Position numbers and translations under genes: made by a program. Of a stretch of 64,000 nucleotides of DNA, positions 16,950 through 26,224 are shown in pieces. The number at the start of each line of letters is the position of its first letter. Position 1 is the first letter of the stretch. This stretch comes from Hydrogenophaga crocea (GTDB lineage Bacteria > Pseudomonadota > Gammaproteobacteria > Burkholderiales > Burkholderiaceae_C). A model generated the notes under the pieces. That model saw only the letters and a program-made list of their open reading frames with translations, did no database searches and was not told the origin of the DNA. The stretch lies in NCBI RefSeq assembly GCF_011388215.1, contig NZ_CP049989.1:1054001-1118000 (forward strand), read 5' to 3'.

Positions 16950-19900
16950 ATGAACGTTTCCGCCTGGTCCATCCGCAACCCGATCCCGGCGGCGATGCTG
17001 TTCGTCATGCTCACGCTGGCGGGCCTGTTCTCCTTCCAGCAGATGAAGGTGCAGAACTTCCCCGACCTGGACCTGCCCACCGTCACGGTGGTCGCGTCGC
17101 TGCCCGGGGCCTCGCCCAACCAGCTCGAGAACGACGTCGCGCGCATCATCGAGAACAGCCTGGCCTCGCTGCAGGGCCTCAAGCACATCACCACCAAGGT
17201 GCAGGACGGCACGGTCTCGCTCACGGTGGAGTTCCGCCTCGAGAAGAACACGCAGGAAGCGCTCGACGACGTGCGCTCGGCCGTGGCCAAGGTGCGCAGC
17301 GAGCTGCCCAGCGACCTGCGCGACCCGATCGTGAACAAGGTGGAGCTGGCCGGCGGCGCGGTGCTGGCCTACACCGTGGCCTCGGACAAGATGGACGCCG
17401 AGGCGCTCTCGTGGTTCGTGGACAACGACGTGTCCAAGCTGCTGCTGTCGGTGCCCGGCGTGGGCGCGGTCAACCGCGTGGGCGGCGTGGACCGCGAGGT
17501 GCAGGTGCTGCTCGACGCGCTCAAACTGCAGGCGCTCGGCGCCACCGCCACCGACGTGTCGCGCCAGCTCGCGCGGGTGCAGATCGAGAGCGCGGGCGGC
17601 CGGGTCGACCTCGGCGGCAGCCAGCAGCCGCTGCGCACGCTGTCGCAGCTCGCCTCGGCGGAGGCGCTCGCGGGCATGGAAATCCCGCTCGGCGACGGCC
17701 GCCGCATCCGGCTCGACCAGGTCGCCGAGGTGCGCGACACCGTGGCCGATCCCACGGCCGCGGCCTTCCTCGACGGCAAGCCCGTGGTGGGCTTCGAGGT
17801 GGCGCGCAGCCGCGGCGCGAGCGAGATCGAGGTGGGCGACGGCGTGCGCGCCAAGCTCAAGGCGCTGCAGGCGGCGCGTCCCGACCTGCAGATCACCGAA
17901 TCGTTCGACTTCGTGACCCCGGTGAAGGAGGAATTCGACGCCTCCATGACCCTGCTCTACGAGGGCGCGATCCTCGCGGTGCTGGTGGTCTGGCTGTTCC
18001 TGCGCGACTTCCGCGCCACCGTGGTCTCGGCCGTGGCGCTGCCACTGTCGGCCATTCCGGCCTTCATCGGCATGCACTACCTGGGCTTCACCATCAACGT
18101 GGTCACGCTGCTGGCCATGTCGCTGGTGATCGGCATCCTGGTGGACGACGCGATCGTAGAGGTGGAGAACATCGTGCGCCACATGCGCATGGGCAAGACG
18201 CCGTACCAGGCCGCGATGGAAGCGGCCGACGAGATCGGCCTGGCGGTGATCGCCACCACCTTCACGCTGATCGCGGTGTTCCTGCCCACGGCCTTCATGG
18301 CGGGCATTCCGGGCAAGTTCTTCAAGCAGTTCGGCTGGACGGCCGCGCTCGCGGTGTTCGCCTCGCTGGTGGTGGCGCGCGCGCTCACGCCCATGATGGC
18401 GGCCTACCTGCTCAAGCCCTTCGTGGCGAAGGAGATGCCGCGCTGGGCCGCCTCGAACCCGCTCACGCGCGGCCTGTGGCGCTGGGCGAACGACCACGCC
18501 GAGCCGGCCTGGCTCGACCGCTACCAGGGCTGGGCGCGCTGGTGCATCCAGCACCGCTGGATCACCGCGCTCGGTGCGGGCCTGTTCTTTGTGGGCTCGC
18601 TGATGCTGATCCCGCTGCTGCCGCAGGGCTTCATTCCGCCCGACGACAACTCGCAGACCCAGGTGTTCCTGGAGCTGCCGCCCGGCGCCACGCTGGAGCA
18701 GACCGTGGCCACGGCCGAACGCGCGCGCCAGCTGGTGGCGGCGGTGCCGCACGTGCGCTCGGTCTACACCACCATCGGCTCGGGCACCGCGGGCACCGAC
18801 CCGTTCGCGCCGCAGGGCGCGGCCGAATCGCGCAAGGCCGCGCTCACCATCCAGCTCGACCCGCGCCACGAGCGCCCGCGCAAGCAGGGCATCGAAAACC
18901 AGATCCGTCAGGCCATGTCCAACCTGCCGGGCGTGCGCAGCAAGGTGGGCCTGGGCGGCTCGGGTGAGAAATACATCCTCACGCTCACCGGCAGCGACTC
19001 GAATGCGCTGGCCACCGCGGCGCGTGCGATCGAGCGCGACCTGCGCACCGTGCGCGGCGTGGGCAGCGTGCAGTCCACCGCGGCCCTGGTGCGCACCGAG
19101 ATCATCGTCACGCCCGACCTGGCGCGCGCGGCCGAGCTCGGCGTGACCAGCGCGGCCATCGCCGAGACGCTGCGCATCGCCACCGTGGGCGACTACGACA
19201 ACGCGCTGCCCAAGATGAACCTGCCGCAGCGGCAGGTGCCCATCGTGGTCAAGCTCGACGTCGGCGCGCGCCACGACCTCGACGTGCTGCGCCGCCTCAC
19301 CGTGCCGGGCGCGCGCGGGCCGGTGCTGCTCGAACAGGTGGCCTCGCTCGAATTCGGCGGCGGCCCCGCGGTGATCGACCGCTACGACCGCTCGCGCAAC
19401 ATCAACTTCGAGGTCGAGCTCGCGGGCATCGCGCTGGGCGACATGAAGGCCGCGGTCGAGAAGCTGCCCAGCCTGCGCAACCTGCCGCCGGGGGTGTCGG
19501 TGCTCGAGATCGGCGACGCCGAGGTGCAGGGCGAGCTGTTCGCGAGCTTCGGCCTGGCCATGCTCACGGGCGTGCTGTGCATCTACATCGTGCTGGTGCT
19601 GCTGTTCAAGGCCTTCCTGCACCCCTTCACCATCCTGGCCGCGCTGCCGCTGTCGCTGGGCGGGGCCTTCGTGGCGCTGCTGCTGGCCAACAAGAGCTTC
19701 TCCATGCCTTCGCTGATCGGGCTCATCATGCTCATGGGCGTGGCCACGAAGAACTCGATCCTGCTGGTCGAGTACGCGATCGAGGCGCGGCGCGAGCACG
19801 GCATGAGCAGGCTCGACGCCATCCTGGACGCCTGCCACAAGCGCGCCCGGCCCATCGTGATGACCACCATCGCCATGGGCGCGGGCATGCTGCCGATCGC

Positions 19901-20135
19901 GGTGGGCTGGGGCGCGGCCGATTCGAGCTTTCGCTCGCCGATGGCGGTGGCGGTGATCGGCGGCCTGATCACCTCGACCTTCCTGAGCCTGCTGGTGATC
20001 CCCGCGGTGTTCACCATCGTGGACGACGTGGCGCTGTGGTTCGGCCGCCGCTTCAGTGGGGGGCGTGGCCCGGCGGGGGCGGCAGGACAAACCAGTTCGC
20101 CGGCCCATCCGCTGCCGAGCGAACCGCCTCGTTGA
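16950..20135 (+). CDS. RND efflux pump, inner-membrane permease (second pump)
   Basis: 1061 residues, start ATG two bases after the adaptor stop. AcrB/MexB superfamily: NPIPAAMLFVMLTLAGLFSF first helix, VQNFPDLDLPTVTVV, helix 4 proton relay in VIGILVDDAIVEVENIVRHM, and the second-half repeat with LIGLIMLMGVATKNSILLVEYAIEARR. This is the common HAE-type sequence and clearly different from the first pump (QLGQDEDP type). The last 83 bases overlap the convergent gene of unknown function. With the shared channel it forms a second tripartite system. Confidence 0.92.
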   Translation: MNVSAWSIRNPIPAAMLFVMLTLAGLFSFQQMKVQNFPDLDLPTVTVVASLPGASPNQLENDVARIIENSLASLQGLKHITTKVQDGTVSLTVEFRLEKNTQEALDDVRSAVAKVRSELPSDLRDPIVNKVELAGGAVLAYTVASDKMDAEALSWFVDNDVSKLLLSVPGVGAVNRVGGVDREVQVLLDALKLQALGATATDVSRQLARVQIESAGGRVDLGGSQQPLRTLSQLASAEALAGMEIPLGDGRRIRLDQVAEVRDTVADPTAAAFLDGKPVVGFEVARSRGASEIEVGDGVRAKLKALQAARPDLQITESFDFVTPVKEEFDASMTLLYEGAILAVLVVWLFLRDFRATVVSAVALPLSAIPAFIGMHYLGFTINVVTLLAMSLVIGILVDDAIVEVENIVRHMRMGKTPYQAAMEAADEIGLAVIATTFTLIAVFLPTAFMAGIPGKFFKQFGWTAALAVFASLVVARALTPMMAAYLLKPFVAKEMPRWAASNPLTRGLWRWANDHAEPAWLDRYQGWARWCIQHRWITALGAGLFFVGSLMLIPLLPQGFIPPDDNSQTQVFLELPPGATLEQTVATAERARQLVAAVPHVRSVYTTIGSGTAGTDPFAPQGAAESRKAALTIQLDPRHERPRKQGIENQIRQAMSNLPGVRSKVGLGGSGEKYILTLTGSDSNALATAARAIERDLRTVRGVGSVQSTAALVRTEIIVTPDLARAAELGVTSAAIAETLRIATVGDYDNALPKMNLPQRQVPIVVKLDVGARHDLDVLRRLTVPGARGPVLLEQVASLEFGGGPAVIDRYDRSRNINFEVELAGIALGDMKAAVEKLPSLRNLPPGVSVLEIGDAEVQGELFASFGLAMLTGVLCIYIVLVLLFKAFLHPFTILAALPLSLGGAFVALLLANKSFSMPSLIGLIMLMGVATKNSILLVEYAIEARREHGMSRLDAILDACHKRARPIVMTTIAMGAGMLPIAVGWGAADSSFRSPMAVAVIGGLITSTFLSLLVIPAVFTIVDDVALWFGRRFSGGRGPAGAAGQTSSPAHPLPSEPPR

Positions 20136-21225
20136 GCATGCAGGCCGTCTCGCGCAGCGCGAGCGGCAGCAGCGCTTCGAGCGCGCCGGCCTCCTCGGCG
20201 GCGCCCGCGCCCGTGAGGGCCACGGAACAGGCCTGCACGGCCACCCCCCGCTGCCCGCAGTAGCCGCGGAAGATCTGCGTGGCGCGCGGGCAGAACAGGC
20301 TGTCGCTGCAGACCCAGACCGTGTCCTCGCCGGGCCGCAGCGCCATCTGCGCATCGGCCAGGCGCAGCAACAGCAGGGCGTTGCCGTGGGTGTTGTCGCG
20401 CTGGCGGCCCGGGTGGTCGCCCGGCTGGGCCTCGATGAAGTGCGCGCGCTCGCCGATGGCCTCGCGCAGTTCCTGCAGCGCAGGCGCGTGATGCCAGAGG
20501 TGCCGCGCCGAATCGCTTTCGCCCAGAACGGCGGGCGCGTGCGCCGGCAGTTGCAGGCTCGCGGGATCGCCCAGGCCCTGCCGCAGCGCGGCCTCGTAGC
20601 CATCGAGCAGGGCCTCGCGCTCGTGGTCCGTGAGCCGGCCCCAGCCCGCGCTGCCGTAGCCGGCCAGGCCCTCGGCCATCACCGCGCGCACGGGCTGGCG
20701 TTCGGCGGGCAGCAGCGCGCGGCCGCCGACGCAGACCACCTGCAGCTGCGCGAGCGCGGCGGGCCCGAAGCGATCGGCCAGCGCCTGCAGCGCGGTCTTG
20801 AGGGCCAGCAGGCGCACCGCGTTCACCGCGTGCAGGCCCAGCGGCACCACGAGCACGCGGGGCGGCGCGGCGAGGCCGTGGGTGTCGGGCGGCCGCGCCA
20901 CGAAGACCCGGTCCATGCCGGCCTCGATCAGGGCGCGCGCGGGCAGGTCGCTGTGGGCGATGGCCTGGTTCACGCAGCGCGCGTCGCTGGCGGTGGGGCC
21001 CCAGGCGAAGAGCCGGTGTTCCTGCGCACGCGCGTTGACCGTGGCCGGGTCGGTTTCGTCGAGGCGCAGGAAACACCGCAAGGGTTCGACGAGGTGCGGC
21101 TCGAAGGGCTGGGCGGCGGTCGTGTCGCGTTCGGCGGCCGGGGGCAGGGCGATGGGCACGGCGATGGGCAGCATGCCCTGCGTGGGGACGTGGGGCGGTG
21201 TGCGGAGCACGGAGGCGTGGTGCAT
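20053..21225 (-). CDS. conserved-looking protein of unknown function
   Basis: 390 residues from ATG 21225 (further in-frame starts exist upstream). I do not recognise a family. The protein is soluble and has a Rossmann-like feel in its centre (PRVLVVPLGLHAVNAVRLLALKTALQAL, VVCVGGRALL), and a Cys-containing segment near the end (DTVWVCSDSLFCPRATQIFRGYCGQRGVAVQ). No signal peptide. Codon use matches neighbours. It overlaps the 3' end of the second RND gene by 83 bases on the opposite strand and is divergent from the LysR gene. Conservation of the overlap would test whether the C-terminus is real. Confidence 0.6.
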   Translation of the reverse strand: MHHASVLRTPPHVPTQGMLPIAVPIALPPAAERDTTAAQPFEPHLVEPLRCFLRLDETDPATVNARAQEHRLFAWGPTASDARCVNQAIAHSDLPARALIEAGMDRVFVARPPDTHGLAAPPRVLVVPLGLHAVNAVRLLALKTALQALADRFGPAALAQLQVVCVGGRALLPAERQPVRAVMAEGLAGYGSAGWGRLTDHEREALLDGYEAALRQGLGDPASLQLPAHAPAVLGESDSARHLWHHAPALQELREAIGERAHFIEAQPGDHPGRQRDNTHGNALLLLRLADAQMALRPGEDTVWVCSDSLFCPRATQIFRGYCGQRGVAVQACSVALTGAGAAEEAGALEALLPLALRETACMLNEAVRSAADGPANWFVLPPPPGHAPH

Positions 21226-21354
21226 GGCGGGGGCGCGCGGGGCGCAAAACGGAGGAGCCCGCTGCGTCACCGTCCGGGTGCGCCGGTTCGTGCGCGGCCC
21301 GGTGTGTGCGCGCGTGTTGAGGCCTTCGTCACAACGCCGCCACAATAGGCGGCC

Positions 21355-22254
21355 ATGCGCCTGCGCCACATCGAAGTCTTCAACGCCGTGATGCTCACCG
21401 GCAGCGTGAGCGCTGCGGCGCGCATGATCAACGTGACCCAGCCGGCCGTGAGCCGCACCTTGAAGCACGCCGAGCTGCAGCTGGGCTTTCCGCTGTTCCA
21501 GCGCGCGGGCGGGCGGCTGGTGCCCACGGCCGAGGCGCAGACGCTGTACCCGCACATCGAGCGCCTGTTCGCCCAGCTCGACGAGGTGCAGCGCCTGGCC
21601 GGCAGCCTCAAGGCGGGGCGCACGCGTGGCGAACTGCGCGTGCTGACCGTGCTCGGCCTGAGCTATGAGGTGGTGCCGCGCGCCATGCGGCTGTTCCGCG
21701 AGAAGCACCCGCACGTGCTGGTGCACCACCAGGCGCTGCATTCGGTGCAGATCGTCTCGGCCCTGGCGCTGCAGGAGGCCGATGTGGGCTACGTGTTCAA
21801 CCCCGGCTCACACCCCGCGCTGGTGCAGGAAAAACTGGGCGAGCGCCGCGTGATGGCGGTGGTGCCCAAGGGCCTGCTCACGCCGCGCCAGCTCAAGGCC
21901 GGCAGCATCGGCTGGGCGCAGCTGGCCAAGCTGCCCCTGATCGCGCTCGACGCGCAGGACCCGCTGGGCATGCGGCTGGCGCACACGCTGCGCGAGCACG
22001 AGGCCGAGATCCGCCCCGTGATGACGGTGCAGACCTATCACGTGGCGCTGGCGCTCGCGCACCACGGCGTGGGGGCGGCGCTGGTGGAGGGCTGCACCGC
22101 CACCTCGGCCGATCCGGCCAAGGTCGACGTGCTGCCCTTCGAGCCGCTGGTGCCCACCACGGTGCACCTGTTGCGGCCCGCGGCGCGGCCCCACTCGGTG
22201 GTGGCCCGCGCCTTCACGCGCTTCATGCAGCAGGCACTGCAACAGATCGGCTGA
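21355..22254 (+). CDS. LysR-family transcriptional regulator
   Basis: 299 residues. N-terminal winged helix-turn-helix (HIEVFNAVMLTGSVSAAARMINVTQPAVSRTLKHAELQLGFPLFQR) and a C-terminal periplasmic-binding-like effector domain (LRVLTVLGLSYEVVPRAMRLFREKHPHV). It lies next to an amino-acid catabolic and uptake locus and is a plausible local regulator, possibly with an amino acid as effector. Its last 32 bases overlap the convergent dadA-like gene. Confidence 0.9.
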   Translation: MRLRHIEVFNAVMLTGSVSAAARMINVTQPAVSRTLKHAELQLGFPLFQRAGGRLVPTAEAQTLYPHIERLFAQLDEVQRLAGSLKAGRTRGELRVLTVLGLSYEVVPRAMRLFREKHPHVLVHHQALHSVQIVSALALQEADVGYVFNPGSHPALVQEKLGERRVMAVVPKGLLTPRQLKAGSIGWAQLAKLPLIALDAQDPLGMRLAHTLREHEAEIRPVMTVQTYHVALALAHHGVGAALVEGCTATSADPAKVDVLPFEPLVPTTVHLLRPAARPHSVVARAFTRFMQQALQQIG

Positions 22255-23542
22255 CGGCCACGCCGCGCGCGCGCCCCACGGCGCCCTGCAGCAGGTGCGA
22301 CACGCGCTGGGCGCTGCCCGCGGCCAGCGTGAAGCCCAGCGCGCCCTGGCCCGCGTTGAACAGCAGGTTGCGCGGCGCGCCCGCGACCTGGCCCAGGATG
22401 GGTACGGCCGTGGGCGTGGCCGGGCGCAGGCCGGCCCAGGCCTGCACGTCGTTGCCGCTGCAGGCGAGCGGAAACACCTCGCGCGCCGAGCGGCGCAGCT
22501 GGGCCACGCGGCGCGGATCGAGCGTGGTGTCGTGGCCCGCGAGCTCGGCCAGGCCGGCCACGCGCAGGCGCTGGCCCAGGCGCGCGAACACCACCTTGCG
22601 CTGCGCGTCGGTGATGCTGACCTGCGGCGCCAGGCCGGGCGCGTCGGGCACGCCCAGGGTCAGGCTGTAGCCCTTGAGCGGGTACACCGGCACCGACGCG
22701 CCGAGCTGGCGCGCGAAGGCCGCCACGCCCGTGCCGAGCGCGGCCACGAAGGCGTCGGCTTCGATCCAGCGCTCGCCGGCCTGCACCGCCACCAGGCGAT
22801 CGCCCTCGCGGCGCAGGGCGCCCGCCGAGCCGCCCACGCGGTCGCCGATCACGAAGCGCACGCCGCGCGCCTGCAGCACGCCGTGCAGCGCGTCGCACAG
22901 GCGCGCGCAATCGGCCGCGCATTCGCCCGGGGTGTAAATGCCGCCCACGTGCTGCGCGCCGCTGCCCGCGAGCGCCGGCTCCACCTGCAGGCATTCGGCC
23001 AGGCTGAGGGCGTGCTGCTCGGCACCGCCGAGGCGGCGCTGCAGGTCCATCTGCCGGCGCGCGGCGGCGAACGAGGCTTCGCTGCCGAACATCACGAGCT
23101 TGCCGCTGGCCTGAAAGTCGCAGTCGGCCTGGGTGTCGGCGAGCAGGCGCTGCAGCGCCTCGCGGCTTTCTTCGGCCAGGCGCAGCAGCTCGGCGGTGCT
23201 GTGCGCCGAGACGTCGGCGCGGCAGGCGGCGAGAAAGCGCAGGCCCCAGGCCCATTGCTGCGGGTCGAGCCGCAGGCGCAGCGAGAAGGCCGAGTCGCGC
23301 GAGAACAGCAGCTTGGGCAGCTGGGCCCAGATCGACGGGTCGGCCAGCGGCTGCACATAGGCGTAGCTGAGCTGCGCGCCGTTGCCGAAACTCGCGCCCT
23401 GGCCGGGCCGTGCGCGGTCGATCACGGTGACCTCGAAGCCGTCGCGCTGCAGTTGCCACGCGGTGCTCAGGCCGACGATGCCCGCGCCGAGCACGGCGAC
23501 GCGGCGCGGGGCGGTGGAGGACAGGGAAGGGGCGGCTTGCAT
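22223..23542 (-). CDS. DadA-like FAD-dependent D-amino-acid dehydrogenase
   Basis: 439 residues. N-terminal FAD-binding fingerprint RRVAVLGAGIVGLSTAWQL followed by EVTVIDR, then GASFGNGAQLSYAYVQPLAD, the segment that marks the DadA small-subunit group. The C-terminus has AWAGLRPATPTAVPILG and NLLFNAGQGALGFT, the second dinucleotide contact of the DAO family. It oxidatively deaminates D-amino acids to 2-oxo acids, passing electrons to the respiratory chain. It is divergent from the aminotransferase gene across a 163-base gap, which suits shared control. The exact substrate is not predictable. Confidence 0.85.
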   Translation of the reverse strand: MQAAPSLSSTAPRRVAVLGAGIVGLSTAWQLQRDGFEVTVIDRARPGQGASFGNGAQLSYAYVQPLADPSIWAQLPKLLFSRDSAFSLRLRLDPQQWAWGLRFLAACRADVSAHSTAELLRLAEESREALQRLLADTQADCDFQASGKLVMFGSEASFAAARRQMDLQRRLGGAEQHALSLAECLQVEPALAGSGAQHVGGIYTPGECAADCARLCDALHGVLQARGVRFVIGDRVGGSAGALRREGDRLVAVQAGERWIEADAFVAALGTGVAAFARQLGASVPVYPLKGYSLTLGVPDAPGLAPQVSITDAQRKVVFARLGQRLRVAGLAELAGHDTTLDPRRVAQLRRSAREVFPLACSGNDVQAWAGLRPATPTAVPILGQVAGAPRNLLFNAGQGALGFTLAAGSAQRVSHLLQGAVGRARGVAVSRSVAVPAA

Positions 23543-23705
23543 GCCCGGCACTCTACGGGTTAACCCGGGGCGCGCGGAAATGCAGACAGGCCCATGGCCC
23601 ATAACCGGAATGCATGGCCTGGCCCCACAAAAGCATGAGCCCGCCGCGCCGCGGTGCCTAGACTGGCGGCTTCCCCCCATTGCCGGTTCCCACCGCTGCA
23701 CCGCC

Positions 23706-25055
23706 ATGCAAGCCTCGCACGTTTTCCACCGCCAGCTCACCCACGACCTGCCCGTTGCCGTGAGCGGCCAGGGCATCACGATCACCGACAGCCAGGGCAA
23801 GACCTATCTCGACGCCTCCGGCGGCGCGGCCGTGTCCTGCCTGGGCCACGGCCACCCCGACGTGATCGCCGCCATGCACGCGCAGATCGACCAGCTCGCA
23901 TACGCGCACACCAGCTTCTTCACCACCGCCGTGGCCGAGGAGCTCGCGAGCACGCTGATCGACACCGCGCCCAAGGGCATGAGCCACGTGTACTTCGTGA
24001 GCGGCGGCTCCGAGGCCGTGGAGGCCGCGCTCAAGATGGCGCGCCAGTACTTCGTGGAGATCGGCCAGCCGCAGCGCAAGCACTTCATCGCGCGCCGCCA
24101 GAGCTACCACGGCAACACCCTGGGTGCGCTCGCCGTGGGCGGCAATGCCTGGCGGCGTGAGCAGTTCAAGCCGCTGCTGATCGACGTGACCCACGTGTCG
24201 CCGTGCTACGAATACCGCGACCAGCGCGCCGACGAAACGCCCGAGCAATACGGCCAGCGCCTGGTGGCCGAGCTCGAAGCCACCATCGAACGCCTGGGCG
24301 GCGAGAACGTGATCGCCTTCGTGGCCGAGACCGTGGGCGGCGCCACCGCGGGCGTGCTCACGCCCGTGCCCGGTTATTTCAAGGGCGTGCGCGAGGTCTG
24401 CGACCGCCACGGCATCCTGCTGATCCTCGACGAGGTGATGTGCGGCATGGGCCGCACCGGCACGCTGCACGCCTGCGAGCAGGAGGGCGTGGTGCCCGAT
24501 CTGCTCACCATCGCCAAGGGCCTGGGCGGGGGTTACCAGCCCATCGGCGCGGTGCTCGCGCAGGGCCGCATGGTGGACGCATTCCGCCGCGGCAGCGGCC
24601 TGTTCCAGCACGGCCACACCTACCTGGGCCATGCGGTGGCCTGCGCCGCGGCGCTCGCGGTGCAGCGCGTGATCCAGCGCGACGGGCTGCTCGCGCAGGT
24701 GCGCGAACGCGGTGCGCAGCTGCAGCAGATCTTCGCGCGCGAATTCGGTGACCACCCGCACGTGGGCGACGTGCGCGGCCGTGGCCTGTTCTGGGGCATC
24801 GAGCTCGTGGCCGACCGCGCGAGCAAGCAATGGTTCGACCCCGCGCTCAAGCTGCACGCGCGCATCAAGCGCGCGGCGATGGAAGAGGGCGTGATGGTCT
24901 ACCCCGCGGGCGGTTCGGTGGACGGCCGCTGCGGCGACCACGTGCTGCTCGCGCCGCCCTTCATCAGCACGCCCGACGAGCTGGCCCAGATCGTGCAACG
25001 CCTCAAGCGCGCGATCGACAAGACCCTCGCGTCTGTCCCGATGGTCAGCGCCTGA
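23706..25055 (+). CDS. class III pyridoxal-phosphate aminotransferase
   Basis: 449 residues. PLP fold type I, class III (omega-amino-acid type): [19 protein letters not shown] near residue 100, the Asp of [15 protein letters not shown], and the Schiff-base lysine in [16 protein letters not shown]. Start ATG 23706 gives the usual N-terminus. It transfers an amino group between a carbon compound and a 2-oxo acid or pyruvate. It begins the rightward set with the TAXI transporter and racemase and is likely part of the same catabolic route as the DadA-like enzyme. Confidence 0.87.
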   Translation: MQASHVFHRQLTHDLPVAVSGQGITITDSQGKTYLDASGGAAVSCLGHGHPDVIAAMHAQIDQLAYAHTSFFTTAVAEELASTLIDTAPKGMSHVYFVSGGSEAVEAALKMARQYFVEIGQPQRKHFIARRQSYHGNTLGALAVGGNAWRREQFKPLLIDVTHVSPCYEYRDQRADETPEQYGQRLVAELEATIERLGGENVIAFVAETVGGATAGVLTPVPGYFKGVREVCDRHGILLILDEVMCGMGRTGTLHACEQEGVVPDLLTIAKGLGGGYQPIGAVLAQGRMVDAFRRGSGLFQHGHTYLGHAVACAAALAVQRVIQRDGLLAQVRERGAQLQQIFAREFGDHPHVGDVRGRGLFWGIELVADRASKQWFDPALKLHARIKRAAMEEGVMVYPAGGSVDGRCGDHVLLAPPFISTPDELAQIVQRLKRAIDKTLASVPMVSA

Positions 25056-25144
25056 AACTTGCCGTTAGCATCGCCACTCCCGAATCGGGGGCCTCAAGAG
25101 GGTCCCCACCGTTTCCCCAACCCAGCGATCCGCAGGAGAACACC

Positions 25145-26122
25145 ATGAAAAAACTCACCGCCTGCCTCAGCGCCGTGGCCGCATCGGCCGCCCTGATGGC
25201 ACCCGCCGCGCCCGCACACGCGCAACAGAAGTTCATGACCATCGGCACCGGTGGCGTGACCGGCGTGTACTACGCGGCCGGCGGCGCCATCTGCCGCCTG
25301 GTGAACAAGGACCGCGCCAAGCACGGCATCCGCTGCTCGGTGGAATCCACCGGCGGCTCGGTGTTCAACGTGAACACCATCAAGGCCGGCGAGCTCGACC
25401 TGGGCTTCACCCAGTCCGACGTGCAGTTCAACGCCGTCAAGGGCGTGGGCCAGTTCAAGGACAGCGGCGCCGTGAGCGACCTGCGTGCGGTGTTCGCCGT
25501 GCACCCCGAGCCCTTCACCGTGGTGGCCCGCAAAGAGGCCAACATCACCAAGTTCGAAGACTTCAAGGGCAAGCGCTTCAACGTGGGCAACCCGGGCTCG
25601 GGCACGCGCGCCTCGATGGAAGAGCTGCTGGCCGGCATGGGCTGGAAGCTGTCCGACTTCTCGCTCGCCTCCGAGCTCAAGGCCGACGAACACGGCCCCG
25701 CGCTGTGCGACGGCAAGATCGACGGCTTCTTCTACGGCGTGGGCCACCCCAGCGCCAACATCCAGGACCCGACCACCTCGTGCGGCGCCAAGCTGGTCTC
25801 GCTGACCGGTCCGGTGGTCGACAAGCTGGTGGCCGACAAGCCCTACTACGCCAAGGTCACCATCCCCGCGGGCCTGTACCCGAACAACCCGCAGCCCACC
25901 AACACCTACGGCGTGGTGGCCACGGTGGTCGCCTCGGCCAAGACCTCGCCCGACACGGTGTACGCCGTGGTCAAGGCGGTGTTCGACAACTTCGACGAGT
26001 TCAAGAAGCTGCACCCCGCGCTGGCCAACCTGAACCCCGAGAACATGGTCAAGGACGGCCTGAGCGCGCCGCTGCACGAAGGCGCGGCCCGCTTCTACAA
26101 GGAAAAGGGCTGGATCAAGTGA
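25145..26122 (+). CDS. TAXI-family TRAP transporter solute-binding protein
   Basis: 325 residues with a Sec signal peptide ([20 protein letters not shown], cut after AHA). The mature start [26 protein letters not shown] is the signature of the TAXI (TRAP-associated extracytoplasmic immunogenic) group, which binds small carboxylates or amino acids such as glutamate in the periplasm. [23 protein letters not shown] is also typical. The start is preceded by CAGGAG. A strong terminator lies between it and the permease gene, allowing excess binding protein. Confidence 0.92.
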   Translation: MKKLTACLSAVAASAALMAPAAPAHAQQKFMTIGTGGVTGVYYAAGGAICRLVNKDRAKHGIRCSVESTGGSVFNVNTIKAGELDLGFTQSDVQFNAVKGVGQFKDSGAVSDLRAVFAVHPEPFTVVARKEANITKFEDFKGKRFNVGNPGSGTRASMEELLAGMGWKLSDFSLASELKADEHGPALCDGKIDGFFYGVGHPSANIQDPTTSCGAKLVSLTGPVVDKLVADKPYYAKVTIPAGLYPNNPQPTNTYGVVATVVASAKTSPDTVYAVVKAVFDNFDEFKKLHPALANLNPENMVKDGLSAPLHEGAARFYKEKGWIK

Positions 26123-26158
26123 GGCGAGGGGCCTGGCCACGGGCCCCGCACCCTGCAC

Positions 26159-26188
26159 ATGGCGAAGTGAGCTTCGCCATTTTTTTTT
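26159..26188 (+). terminator. intrinsic terminator inside the TRAP operon
   Basis: Stem ATGGCGAAG (26159-26167) / CTTCGCCAT (26172-26180), loop TGAG, then a run of T to 26188. Nine perfect pairs. It sits 37 bases after the binding-protein stop and before the permease start, so it should lower permease expression relative to the binding protein. Confidence 0.85.
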
Positions 26189-26224
26189 GACCCATCCCCT
26201 TTGCCTTTCCCGGAGCGCACAACC

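Noticed and set aside
15609..20135. One 1508-codon frame as a fused adaptor-RND protein
   Set aside because: The part before 16950 is an out-of-frame, arginine-rich translation of the adaptor gene. The RND gene starts at 16950 directly after the adaptor stop.
23557..23566. GGGTTAACCC palindrome in the gap between the dadA-like and aminotransferase genes as a LysR site
   Set aside because: It is a perfect 10-base palindrome, but it lacks the T-N11-A layout in clear form and is very close to the dadA start; too short to support a call.
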